Shown one piece after another: positions 33,171 to 41,405 of a DNA stretch of 64,000 nt. The position numbers were made by a program, and so were the translations under genes. The stretch spans positions 1 through 64,000 of the forward strand of contig DATLTN010000053.1 of NCBI GenBank assembly GCA_035533595.1. The letters are read 5' to 3'. The notes beneath the pieces were generated by a model. The model was given only the letters and a program-made list of their open reading frames with translations. It had not been told where the DNA came from and did not search any database. Position 1 is the first letter of the stretch, and each line of letters begins with the position of its first letter. Origin of the DNA: Acidimicrobiales bacterium. GTDB taxonomy: Bacteria; Actinomycetota; Acidimicrobiia; Acidimicrobiales; Bog-793.

Positions 33171-34954
33171 CGGCTGCCCCGAGCCGCTCCCGCAACCTCG
33201 AGCGACCGCGCGGCCTGCGCAGCACGCCGAGCGTCAGCCTCCTCCTCACCGTCGGCCTCGGCGACGATCGTCACCCCGAGGCCCTCGAGTGGGCCGCGGC
33301 GCAGGCCTCGGACGAGGTCGAGGTGGTCGTCGTCGACGACGGTGCGCCCGACGGCGTGCGAAAGGCCCTCGCCGCGAGCGCGGACCGCGTGCGGGTCGTC
33401 CACCGCGTCTACACCTTCGGCTCCGACGCCGCAGCCGCCGTCGCGGCGCAGGCCGCCCGCGGCCAGCTGCTCGTCTTCCTCACGGCGCGCGCTACCCCCC
33501 CGCACGGCCTCCTCGACGAGCTCACGGCGCCCTTCGCCGACGACCCCGGTCTCGGTGCCGTCACCGCCGGGGGGCGGGCACAGGCGCTCGCGGTGGCGCT
33601 CCGGCGCAACGCCCTCGACTCGGTGGGAGGGCCGGCGGCGCTCGTCGGCGCGGACAACGGCGGCGCGGTGCTGCCCCCTGCGATCCTCGCTGAGCTGGCG
33701 CGCGCGGGCTGGCGGGAGCAGGCAGTCGCGCCGCTCGTCGCGCCGCCGCACCGCAGCTGGCCCCGTAGCTGGGATGCGCCGCGGCACGATTTCGGCCGCC
33801 TGGCCTGGGAGCCCGTGCCCGTCGCTGCCACGCCGAAGCGCGGCGTGAACGTCGTCGGCCTCCTCGAGGCGGCCTGCGGGATCGGGGACGCGGCGCGGCG
33901 CTACACCGAGGCGCTCGCGAAGAGCGGCCTCGCGTACGGCACCTTCGCCTACCACGGCCACGGCTCCCCGGAGCACGCCTACGAGCACCACGGCGGGGGG
34001 CGTTTCGCCCACGACACCAACCTCGTCGTCTTGAACCCGGAGACGCTGCGCACCTTCGCGGTGCTCGCCGGCAGCGAGCTGTGGCGGGGTCGCTACACGA
34101 TCGGGGTCTGGTTCTGGGAGCTCGAGGCGCTGGCCGACCGCCACCTCGAGGCGCTCCCGCTCGTGAACGAGCTGTGGGTCTCCTCGGCCTTCCTCGAGGA
34201 GGCCTTCACGGCGGTGACAGACAAGCCGGTGCGGCGGATCCCCCTCCCGGTGCGCCGCCGCGAGGGGCTCCCCGCGCACGAGAAGGCCGAGCTCGGCCTC
34301 CCCGAGGAGTTCACCTTCCTCACGATCTTCGACTTCGGCTCGCTCGCGGTCCGCAAGAACGGCCTCGGGGTGGTCGAGGCCTTCTGCCGCGCCTTCACCG
34401 AGGACGAGGGGCCGGTGCTCGTGCTGAAGACGCTGAACGCCGCCCTCGACCCCGCCGGCCGCGCCGAGCTCGAGCGCTGCACCGGCCACCGGCGCGACAT
34501 CGTGCTCCTCGACGGCTACGTGAGCGACGAGACGATCTCGGAGATGATCGGGCGCGCCGACTGCTTCGTCTCGCTGCACCGATCAGAGGGCTTCGGCCTC
34601 ACCCCCGCGGAGGCGATGGCCTGGGGACGGCCGGTGATCGCCACCGGGTATTCGGGCAACCTCGACTTCATGACCGAGGAGAACAGCCTCCTCATCCCCT
34701 ACACGATGGTCGAGGTGCCCCGCGAGGTGTGGGCCGTCTACCCCGAGCACGGCCGCTGGGCGGAGCCGGACCTCGACGCCGCCGCGGCGGCGATGCGCTC
34801 GGTCGTCGCCGAGCCGGAGATGGCCGCTGCGCTCGGCCGCTGCGCGCGGCGGGACATCCGCCGCACGCACTCCGTCGAGCGCTCGGCGAGGGCGATCAGC
34901 GCCCGCTACCAGGAGCTCGCCGCGCGCCGCCCGGCGGCGCGCAAGGTCGCATGA
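33167..34954 (+). CDS. Two-domain glycosyltransferase (GT2-like + GT4)
   Basis: A 595-residue protein whose ATG overlaps the stop of the preceding giant gene by 4 nt. The N-terminal 170 residues resemble a GT2 domain (VEVVVVDDGAPDGVRKALAA) but lack a clear DxD. The C-terminal part, from about 225, is a GT4-type enzyme: GVWFWELEALADR, LTIFDFGSLAVRKNGLG, and the E-x7-E motif EGFGLTPAE with VIATGYSGNLDFM. Similar GT4 proteins occur in surface-glycan and protein-glycan clusters. Likely acts with its neighbours on the same glycan. Confidence 0.83.
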   Translation: MTAAPSRSRNLERPRGLRSTPSVSLLLTVGLGDDRHPEALEWAAAQASDEVEVVVVDDGAPDGVRKALAASADRVRVVHRVYTFGSDAAAAVAAQAARGQLLVFLTARATPPHGLLDELTAPFADDPGLGAVTAGGRAQALAVALRRNALDSVGGPAALVGADNGGAVLPPAILAELARAGWREQAVAPLVAPPHRSWPRSWDAPRHDFGRLAWEPVPVAATPKRGVNVVGLLEAACGIGDAARRYTEALAKSGLAYGTFAYHGHGSPEHAYEHHGGGRFAHDTNLVVLNPETLRTFAVLAGSELWRGRYTIGVWFWELEALADRHLEALPLVNELWVSSAFLEEAFTAVTDKPVRRIPLPVRRREGLPAHEKAELGLPEEFTFLTIFDFGSLAVRKNGLGVVEAFCRAFTEDEGPVLVLKTLNAALDPAGRAELERCTGHRRDIVLLDGYVSDETISEMIGRADCFVSLHRSEGFGLTPAEAMAWGRPVIATGYSGNLDFMTEENSLLIPYTMVEVPREVWAVYPEHGRWAEPDLDAAAAAMRSVVAEPEMAAALGRCARRDIRRTHSVERSARAISARYQELAARRPAARKVA

Positions 34955-36432
34955 TGCGCGCCCTGTGCCTGGTGAGCGGGGAGTTCCCGCCCGAGCACGC
35001 CGCGCTCGCCGAGGCCGTCGCCGCCTCGGGGACGGCGGTGCATGTGATCACCCGCCGCACCCCGGCACGCGTCGCACTCGAGCGCCACGGTGGTCTCACC
35101 GTGCACCCGGTCGAGGGAGGCGCGGCCGACGAGCCCTTCGCCGCAGCGCGCCGCTGGGCGCGCGCCGCTTCGGACGCCTTCGACGAGGTCGACCTGCTCG
35201 TGCACTTCGACGCCGTCCTCGCCCCCGAGCGTCGCGCCGAGGCCCTCACCCTCCATCCCGGCGCCCTCGCCCCCCTCCTCGTGTTCGCCGAGGATGTCCC
35301 CGGCGCCAAGGCGACGTCGGCGCGCGTCGACCCCGAGGGCGCGCTGCTGCGGGCGATGGAGGAGCTCGCGCTCTCGAGGGCCGATGCCGTCGTCGCACCT
35401 CCCCACGGGTGGCGCGCCGACCCGGCGCTCCTCGCCGCGGCCGTCGCCGAAGCAGCCGCCGCGGCGGCCCCCCGCGCGCTGCTGCCGCCGGGCCTGCGCC
35501 AACCGGGCGGGAGCAGCCCCCGCCTCGGCGTGATCGTGCTCGGCACCGGGGACGCGGCCGGGCTGCGGCGCAGCGTGGCGAGCGCCAGCGAGCACGCCGA
35601 GGTGCCCACCCAGGTCGTCGCCGTCGGCACCGCTGCGGGGCTCGCCGGTTGCGGGGCGACCCTCGCCGTGCCGAGCGAGGGGCTCTGCGCCGGCGCGGCG
35701 CGCAACCGCGCCCTCGCCGCACTCTCCGGCGAGCTCGACGCGGTGGGGCTGGTGAGGGCGGGGAGCGAGCTCCTGGCGAGGTGGTGGGAGCCCTCCTACG
35801 AGGCGCTGAGCGCCGAGCCGCGCCTCTTCGAGGTCACCGACGGCGGGGCGGCGCTGCGGCTGCTGCGGGCCTCCACCTTCTCGAGCGTCGGCCGCTTCGA
35901 CGAGGATCCCGCACGGGACCCGGACGTCGAGCTCGCCCGGCGCGCCGCACGCCTCGGCTTCGTCTCGAGCGAGGTGTTGAGCGGGCGGGTCGCGCCGCTC
36001 GCCGCGGAGGGCGGCGGCGGGACCACCCGGCGCGCCCCCCTCGAGGGCAGCCTCTTTGTCGCCCTCTGCTCGGCGCGCGCCGTCCTTCAAGACCCGATGC
36101 TCCTCGCCGCCTGGAGCGCGGCGTTCACCGCCGCGGACGAGGCGGTCCTCGCCCTCTACGGCCCCGGCGAAGAGCCGGCGGCCTACGTGGAGGAGCTCGC
36201 CGCAGCGGCGGCGCGCGTCGCCTTTGACCTCGAGGAGGGGCCGAGGGTCGTCGTCAAGCTGCCGCCGGTCGCCGACGCCGACTTCGAGCAGGCCCTCGGC
36301 GACGAGGCCCTCGCGTTACTCGGCGACGGCCCGGACGCGCGCTTCCCCGCGCTCGCCGCCTTTTCCAGCCGCGACCATGAGGCGCTGCGCCTGCTCGCGG
36401 CCCGTTTCTGGCGGGCACGCCCCGCCGCCTGA
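34951..36432 (+). CDS. Degenerate glycosyltransferase-like protein
   Basis: A 493-residue protein, ATG overlapping the upstream stop. Residues 1-175 look like the N-terminal half of a GT4 enzyme (LCLVSGEFPPEHAALAEAVA, EELALSRADAVVAP). Residues about 190-330 resemble a GT2 core (GVIVLGTGDAAGLRRSVASA, then CAGAARNRALAAL). The C-terminal 130 residues have no recognised pattern. Neither the E-x7-E of GT4 nor a DxD of GT2 is evident, so catalysis is doubtful; it may be a scaffold or acceptor-binding partner of the two upstream enzymes. A second ATG three nt later is an equally good start. Confidence 0.65.
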   Translation: MMRALCLVSGEFPPEHAALAEAVAASGTAVHVITRRTPARVALERHGGLTVHPVEGGAADEPFAAARRWARAASDAFDEVDLLVHFDAVLAPERRAEALTLHPGALAPLLVFAEDVPGAKATSARVDPEGALLRAMEELALSRADAVVAPPHGWRADPALLAAAVAEAAAAAAPRALLPPGLRQPGGSSPRLGVIVLGTGDAAGLRRSVASASEHAEVPTQVVAVGTAAGLAGCGATLAVPSEGLCAGAARNRALAALSGELDAVGLVRAGSELLARWWEPSYEALSAEPRLFEVTDGGAALRLLRASTFSSVGRFDEDPARDPDVELARRAARLGFVSSEVLSGRVAPLAAEGGGGTTRRAPLEGSLFVALCSARAVLQDPMLLAAWSAAFTAADEAVLALYGPGEEPAAYVEELAAAAARVAFDLEEGPRVVVKLPPVADADFEQALGDEALALLGDGPDARFPALAAFSSRDHEALRLLAARFWRARPAA

Positions 36433-36604
36433 CGCCGCGGGGAGCGCCCGTCACAGAGCGCCAAACCGCACGGACATTTTGTGCGAAAAATGCCTCAAGT
36501 TCCCGCGCCCGCCGACCGTAAGGGCGAAGGAGGGCGAGGCTTGATGCGCCCACACCGAATCGATCGCGGCCGGTTCGACCGGGCGCCACGGCGTGGAGCG
36601 GTAC
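36433..36604 (+). promoter_or_regulatory. Intergenic region before flhA
   Basis: This 172-nt gap has a short AT-rich island (ATTTTGTGCGAAAAATG near 36476-36492) in otherwise GC-rich sequence, a sensible place for a promoter of the flhA operon. A GCCGACCG near 36511 resembles the sigma-28 -10 but has no TAAA at the right distance. No terminator-like stem after the glycosyltransferase genes was found. Confidence 0.3.
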
Positions 36605-38665
36605 ATGAATACGAGGCAGCGAATCGGGCTCTTCGGAGTCCCTGCGGCGGTCGTGGTGATCGTCATCATGCTCGTCGTTCCGCTGCCGTCGTTCCTGCTC
36701 GACCTCCTGATCTCGATCAACCTCGCCGGCGCGCTCGTCATCCTTTTGACGACGATGCACGTCGAGAAGGCCCGTGACTTCTCGGTCTTCCCGTCGCTCC
36801 TGCTGGTGGCGACGATGTTTCGCCTCGCGCTGAACGTCAGCGTCACCCGCCTCGTGCTGCTGCACGGCTACGCCGGTGCGGTCGTCCAGAGCTTCGGGAA
36901 CTTCGTCATCGGCGGCCAGATCATCGTCGGCATGATCGTCTTCCTCATCCTCATCCTCATCCAGTTCGTGGTCGTGACGAGCGGTGCGGGGCGCGTCGCC
37001 GAGGTGGCCGCCCGCTTCTCCCTCGACGCGATGGCCCCCAAGCTCGTGGCGATCGACGGCGAGCTGAACAGCGGCCTCATCGACGAGGACGAGGCGCGCC
37101 GCCGGCGCCGCGACATCGACCAGAACTCCGAGTTCTACGGGAACATGGATGGCGCCTCGAAGTTCGTGCGCGGTGACGCGATCGCAGCGGTCGTGATCAC
37201 GATGATCAACCTCATCGGCGGCTTCATGATCGGCGTCGTGCAGCGCCACCTCTCGCTGTCGGTCGCCGTGCACACCTACTCGGTGCTGTCGATCGGTGAC
37301 GGCCTCGTCTCGCAGATCCCCGCCCTTTTGCTCTCGATCTCGACCGGCCTCATCGTGACGCGGGCCAAGAGCGACGACTCCGACTTCGGTGGCGACATCC
37401 TCAGCCAGATCCACGCGCAGCACCGGGCGTTGCAGATCGCGGGCGCTGCGATGGGCGTCCTCGCCCTCGTGCCGGGGCTGCCGCACGTGCCGTTCATCGC
37501 GATCGGCATCGTGCTCTGGGTCGGCGCCGCGAAGCTCCGTGGCAACGCCGAGGCGCGCACCGCCGCCGACGCCCTCGCCGCCGAGGGGCCCGCCGAGGAG
37601 ACGGGCGACACCCCCGCCGCCCTCGCCGCGCAGATGCGCGTCGAGCGCCTCGAGCTCGAGCTCGCCGCCAACCTCACCCCGCTCGCCGACCAGAGCCACG
37701 GCGGCGACCTCCCCGACCGCGTGCGGGCGCTGCGCCGCAAGATCGCCCTCGAGCGCGGCCTCGTCGTCCCGACGGTGCGGATGCACGACAATGTCGCGCT
37801 CCCCGCCGACACCTACGCGGTGCGGGTGAACGGCGTCGAGGTGGCCCGCGCCAAGGTCTTCCCGGGCCGGCTCCTCGCGATCGGCCTCGGGATCGACCGC
37901 CTCCCCGGTGAGGCGGTCATCGAGCCCGCCTTCCGGCTGCCGGCGAAGTGGATCCCCGCCGAGCTGCGCGAGCAGGCCCTCGGCCTCGGGATCGCGCCCA
38001 TCGACCCCTCCTCGGCGATGATCACCCACCTCGCCGAGATCATCTACGCGCACGGCGCCGACCTGCTCTCCTCCCAGCAGGTGAACGTCCTCCTCGACGC
38101 GATGAAGGCCACCGACCCGGCGGTCATCGAAGAGATGAAGCTCGCCCAGGTCTCGGTGATGGACCTGCACCGCGTGCTCGTCTCACTCATCGAGGAGGCG
38201 GTGCCGATCACCGACGTGGTGCGGATCGTCGAGGCGGTGACCGCCCGCGCCCGCCTCGGGAGCAAGACCAACGAGGCACTCGTCGAGGCGGCGCGCGCCG
38301 CCGTCGGGGCGCGCATCACCGCCGACCGCGCCCGTGACGGGCGCCTCGCGGTGATCACCCTCGACGCCGTCTTCGAGCAGGGGCTGCTGAACGGGTTGCG
38401 CTCGAACGACAACGGGACGCTCCTCACCTTGGAGCCGGCGGCCGCCGAGTACCTCATCGCCGAGGTGCGCGGCATCTACGAGGAGGGCCTGCGCCAGGGC
38501 CGCGACCCGGTCCTCGTCGTTGCCGCGCCGCTGCGCGCCTCGATCGCCCGCCTCCTCGCCCCGGCGCTCGCGCGCCTCGGCGTCCTCGCAGTGACCGAAC
38601 TCGGCAAGCAGGTCCAGCTGGACCGGATTGGGGTCGCGCATGCCAGCGCAACGGTTGGTGTTTGA
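36605..38665 (+). CDS. flhA: Flagellar export gate protein FlhA
   Basis: FlhA of 686 residues. The N-terminal half has eight hydrophobic segments and the FHIPEP hallmarks: VVPLPSFLLDLLISINLAGA, VFPSLLLVATMFRLALNVS, and the cytoplasmic loop with VRGDAIAAVVITMINLIGG. The C-terminal cytoplasmic domain (about 340-686) docks export chaperones and includes the AEIIYAHGADLLSSQQVNVL segment. The ATG at 36605 has GGAG 6 nt upstream; a GTG four codons earlier has none. In this genome flhA is separated from flhB by about 17 kb and follows the glycosylation genes. Confidence 0.96.
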   Translation: MNTRQRIGLFGVPAAVVVIVIMLVVPLPSFLLDLLISINLAGALVILLTTMHVEKARDFSVFPSLLLVATMFRLALNVSVTRLVLLHGYAGAVVQSFGNFVIGGQIIVGMIVFLILILIQFVVVTSGAGRVAEVAARFSLDAMAPKLVAIDGELNSGLIDEDEARRRRRDIDQNSEFYGNMDGASKFVRGDAIAAVVITMINLIGGFMIGVVQRHLSLSVAVHTYSVLSIGDGLVSQIPALLLSISTGLIVTRAKSDDSDFGGDILSQIHAQHRALQIAGAAMGVLALVPGLPHVPFIAIGIVLWVGAAKLRGNAEARTAADALAAEGPAEETGDTPAALAAQMRVERLELELAANLTPLADQSHGGDLPDRVRALRRKIALERGLVVPTVRMHDNVALPADTYAVRVNGVEVARAKVFPGRLLAIGLGIDRLPGEAVIEPAFRLPAKWIPAELREQALGLGIAPIDPSSAMITHLAEIIYAHGADLLSSQQVNVLLDAMKATDPAVIEEMKLAQVSVMDLHRVLVSLIEEAVPITDVVRIVEAVTARARLGSKTNEALVEAARAAVGARITADRARDGRLAVITLDAVFEQGLLNGLRSNDNGTLLTLEPAAAEYLIAEVRGIYEEGLRQGRDPVLVVAAPLRASIARLLAPALARLGVLAVTELGKQVQLDRIGVAHASATVGV

Positions 38666-40070
38666 AGGTCCGACGCCCGAGGCGGTGATCCTCGACGCCT
38701 GCTCGGCCTACGGACCAGAGGTCCAGCTGAGCGAGCCCGAGGAGGTCCGCGAGGGCGGGATGTTCGGCTTCTTCGCGAAGCGCTCGTACCGCGTACAGGT
38801 GCACGCCGCCGAGCGCGGCCCGGGTGGCCCCCGCCCGACGGCGCGCGCCACCTCGCCCGCGGCCGAGCCGGCCGACACGGTGCTCGAACGGCTGCTCGCG
38901 GAGAGCCCCGACGTGTCCTACGAGGCGGCCGCGCCCGCCGCCCCGGTGGCCCCCGAGCGCGCCCCGGAGCTCGAGACGTCCACCGCGCACGGCCCCGTCG
39001 CGGCCCCGACCTTCGAGGAGGCGCTGGCGCGCGCCGCCGGGGCGATCGGCCCCGAGGCGCCCGGCGCCGCCACCGGTGGGGACGCCTTCGAGAGCCTCGT
39101 CGCCCGCCTGCGCCGCGACGAGCTGAGCGGTGGGGTCTTCACCCCCACCGAGGAGCTCACCACCGACGAGGCGACGGCCGACGAAGCCGCCGCTCATGAG
39201 CCCGTCGACCTCGGCGCTCCCGCCGGCCTCGCCGCGCTCCCCACGACGGGCGAGCCCGCACCGCCCGAGAAAGCGCCGGCGCCGCGGCTCTCGCCCCCTG
39301 CCGCTGTCCCCCGCCCCTTGCTCGCGGACGGCCTGCGCGCCGGCTCCGGGCGCGTCGTCGCCGCCCTGTCGAGCGTCGCCTTCCCGACCCAGCTCCTCGC
39401 CTCGGCCGCGGGGCGCCTGCCGACCGGCTTCGGCGTCGAGGAGGTCTTCGGCACCCTGCCGGCGCCGCGCCCCCTCCCCCACGTCCCCGGCAGCCTCATC
39501 GCCGTGGTCGGCAGCGAGGAGGCGGCGCTCGGTCACGCCCGGCGGATCGCCGGCGAGATCGGCCTCAGTGACGGCGAGATCGCCCTCGCGCGCACGACCG
39601 AGTGCTCTGCGGCTGCCGGCCGCCACAGCCGGCGGGTGAAGCGCAGCGAGGAAGAGCAGGCGGTGCGCGACAGCCTCGCCCCCGACCTCTACGTCGAGAG
39701 CCCCGAGCAGGCCGCCGCCCTCTCCCCCGGATGGCGCCGCGACCGCGTCGGCATCGTCGCCGTTGAGCTCCCCTCCTCGCTCGAGGCTGCGACGCGCGGG
39801 CGGGCGATGCTGCGCGCGCTCCGCCCCTCGGTGACGCTCCTCGCCACCGAGGCGGCCTGGAAGGCCGCCGACGTCGCCTACCTCGCCGACGGCCTCGGTG
39901 GTGTGGACGCGCTGCTCGTCGACCACCTCTCCCAGACGATGACCCCCGCCGAGATCCTCGCCGCCGAGCTGCCGGTGCGCTCCCTCGACGGTGAGCCGGC
40001 CGACCCGGCCTGCTGGGTCCGCCACGTCGAGGCGACCCTCGACCGCCGGGTGAGGGGCGAGGGCGACTGA
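38640..40070 (+). CDS. FlhF-like protein lacking the GTPase motifs
   Basis: A 476-residue protein right after flhA, where flhF normally sits. The N-terminus matches the FlhF start (FEGPTPEAVILDACSAYGPE, then GGMFGFFAKRSYRVQVH) and is followed by a long disordered Ala/Pro-rich linker (about 60-240). The last 200 residues align in order with the FlhF NG domain, but the P-loop position reads VVGSEEAALGHA (about 286-297) instead of GxTGxGKTT, and no DTAGR or TKLD equivalents are present. It therefore cannot be a normal SRP-type GTPase. It may keep a scaffold role in placing the flagellum. The ATG overlaps the 3' end of flhA; a TTG 12 nt earlier is possible. Confidence 0.75.
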   Translation: MPAQRLVFEGPTPEAVILDACSAYGPEVQLSEPEEVREGGMFGFFAKRSYRVQVHAAERGPGGPRPTARATSPAAEPADTVLERLLAESPDVSYEAAAPAAPVAPERAPELETSTAHGPVAAPTFEEALARAAGAIGPEAPGAATGGDAFESLVARLRRDELSGGVFTPTEELTTDEATADEAAAHEPVDLGAPAGLAALPTTGEPAPPEKAPAPRLSPPAAVPRPLLADGLRAGSGRVVAALSSVAFPTQLLASAAGRLPTGFGVEEVFGTLPAPRPLPHVPGSLIAVVGSEEAALGHARRIAGEIGLSDGEIALARTTECSAAAGRHSRRVKRSEEEQAVRDSLAPDLYVESPEQAAALSPGWRRDRVGIVAVELPSSLEAATRGRAMLRALRPSVTLLATEAAWKAADVAYLADGLGGVDALLVDHLSQTMTPAEILAAELPVRSLDGEPADPACWVRHVEATLDRRVRGEGD

Positions 40071-40071
40071 C

Positions 40072-40353
40072 GTGCCCGGCGTCCGCAACGTCGAGCTGAT
40101 CCTCATCGCGACGCTCGTCGTCTCGCTCCCGACGCTCCTGCAGGCCTTCGCCGGCGGGGTGGGCGCGGCGGCACTGCTCATCCGGCTCACCCTCGCGCTC
40201 GCTCTCTGCTGGGCGGGGGGGGCGATCGTCGAGCGCGTCGTCGACACCTACGCGCGCGAGACCAGGCGCCGGGAGATGGCTCGCCACCTGGGCACCCTCG
40301 CCGAGGCGCGCGCACGCCTCGCCGCCGAGGCGCGGGCCGAGCAGGAGCAGTGA
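40072..40353 (+). CDS. Small two-helix membrane protein in the flhA operon
   Basis: A 93-residue protein, GTG start one nt after the FlhF-like stop. Two hydrophobic helices are predicted (about 7-27 and 32-54), followed by a charged helix rich in Arg/Glu/Ala (about 56-93) that looks like a short coiled coil. No family was recognised. Its place between flhF-like and CsrA-like genes suggests a motility-associated membrane partner, perhaps a docking point for the FlhF-like protein. This is inference from position only. Confidence 0.7.
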   Translation: MPGVRNVELILIATLVVSLPTLLQAFAGGVGAAALLIRLTLALALCWAGGAIVERVVDTYARETRRREMARHLGTLAEARARLAAEARAEQEQ

Positions 40354-40434
40354 TGAACCCGATCGGAAGGGCGGTGGGCGCTAGATTCACTCCGTCGTCC
40401 CCCGCTTTTGACCCGACCGAGGAGGGAGCGCGCG

Positions 40435-40992
40435 GTGCTCGTACTGCGGCGGCGCCCGAACGAGGCGATCGTGATCGACGGGGGCCTCACCCTCACGCTG
40501 CTCCAGGTCACCGGCGGTGTCGCCTGGCTGTGCTTCACGACCGCCACGACGCCGGGCCGCGTCGAGGTCGCGGTGCCGGCGAACGCGCTGAAGGCGGCGG
40601 AGCTCTCCTTCCGCGGGGTGCGGGCGCTTTCGCGCCGTGGCCCGCTGACGACCCTCGAGCTCACAGCCGACGGGGAGCCGGAGCTCGAAGCGGTGGTCAC
40701 GCTCACCCGCCGGCCGGGCGAGGCGATCGAGGTCGCCGGTCTCAACTTCTCGCTCACCTCGATCGAGAAGGAGCGCCTCTACCTCGAGCTCACCGCGCAG
40801 GGCCTCGGGGCGCCGATCACCCTCTCGATCGTCGACGTCTCCTCGGTCGACGCCCGTATCGGGGTGAGCGCGCCGCCGGAGATCCGGGTGAATCGCGCCG
40901 AGCTCTGGGAGCAAATGCAGGCGGCGAACGCCGCAGCGGCGGGCGAATGGAGCGCGGAGGACCTCGCCGCGTTGACCACCGAGAAGCCCTAG
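40435..40992 (+). CDS. Tandem CsrA-like fusion protein
   Basis: A 185-residue protein containing at least two CsrA-type units. The first (1-56) starts MLVLRRRPNEAIVIDG like canonical CsrA and runs through all strands, but its final RNA-binding segment reads VEVAVPANALK, lacking the usual HR. The second (87-163) restarts with VVTLTRRPGEAIEVAG, has an extra strand pair (105-132), and closes with DARIGVSAPPEIRVNRAELW, keeping Arg154 at the position of the key CsrA arginine. CsrA is normally a 60-75-residue homodimer that binds GGA motifs in leaders, including that of flagellin. The GTG start has GGAGGG 8 nt upstream. A single-chain pseudo-dimer with one working RNA-binding face is the simplest reading. 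Confidence 0.82.
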   Translation: MLVLRRRPNEAIVIDGGLTLTLLQVTGGVAWLCFTTATTPGRVEVAVPANALKAAELSFRGVRALSRRGPLTTLELTADGEPELEAVVTLTRRPGEAIEVAGLNFSLTSIEKERLYLELTAQGLGAPITLSIVDVSSVDARIGVSAPPEIRVNRAELWEQMQAANAAAAGEWSAEDLAALTTEKP

Positions 40993-41291
40993 CCGGCGCT
41001 CCCCCGCGGTCGCGGCACCCTCGCCCGGCAGCCTTTATCGCGCGGCCCGCACAGCCTGTATCGAAGATCGCGCCCCACCGCGAGCAAACACCCCCGGCCG
41101 GGGCGACCGCCAGCTCAGCACTGGTATTGGCAGCGGTCGCCGAGAGTCGCGCGCCACGCGACGCGGTCACGCAATCCCGCAACTGCACTGCAACACCCGC
41201 TGCCCATTGCACACTGCTGGGGCACGCGAAGTTGGGGGTTGCGAGAGTGAAGTTGGTTCACTACGGTGACCGAACAACACAGGAGTGCGCC
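40993..41291 (+). promoter_or_regulatory. Region upstream of the second sigma factor operon
   Basis: A 299-nt gap of lower GC content than its surroundings. It contains a 12-bp palindrome CCCCGGCCGGGG (41092-41103) and a housekeeping-type promoter candidate, TTGCGA (41239-41244), 17 nt, TACGGT (41262-41267), reading rightwards. That promoter would start transcription about 20 nt before the small leader ORF. No sigma-28-like element was seen, so this sigma gene seems not to be self-activated through such a promoter. Confidence 0.4.
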
Positions 41292-41405
41292 GTGTGCGGT
41301 AGCGCTCCTGGCGGCAAAGGGTTGGCGGAGAACCCGACCCCGCACGCCGGTGGGACCGAGACCCGCCGGTGGAGAACACAGGTGGCCAGAGAGCGACGTC
41401 GATGA
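41292..41405 (+). CDS. 37-residue leader ORF coupled to the second sigma factor
   Basis: A GTG preceded by AGGAG at 6 nt spacing (41281-41285) opens a 37-codon frame. It begins MCGSAPGGKGLAENPTPHAG, ends in a very basic Arg-rich tail, and its TGA overlaps the ATG of the sigma factor gene (ATGA). The good ribosome-binding site, the coupling and the weak site of the sigma gene itself suggest that translation of this small frame controls sigma factor synthesis. No similarity was recognised; it may act only as a leader. Confidence 0.5.
   Translation: MCGSAPGGKGLAENPTPHAGGTETRRWRTQVARERRR

Noticed and set aside
32780-34579. 599-residue leftward frame over the glycosyltransferase pair
   Set aside because: Antisense shadow; sense genes are coupled and carry catalytic motifs.
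36511-36518. GCCGACCG before flhA as a sigma-28 -10 element
   Set aside because: No TAAA-like box lies 15-17 nt upstream; the nearest TCAA is only 12 nt away.
36254-38170. 638-residue frame antisense to flhA
   Set aside because: flhA has full-length family motifs on the plus strand; the antisense translation shows only Asp/Glu/Arg/His-rich shadow composition.
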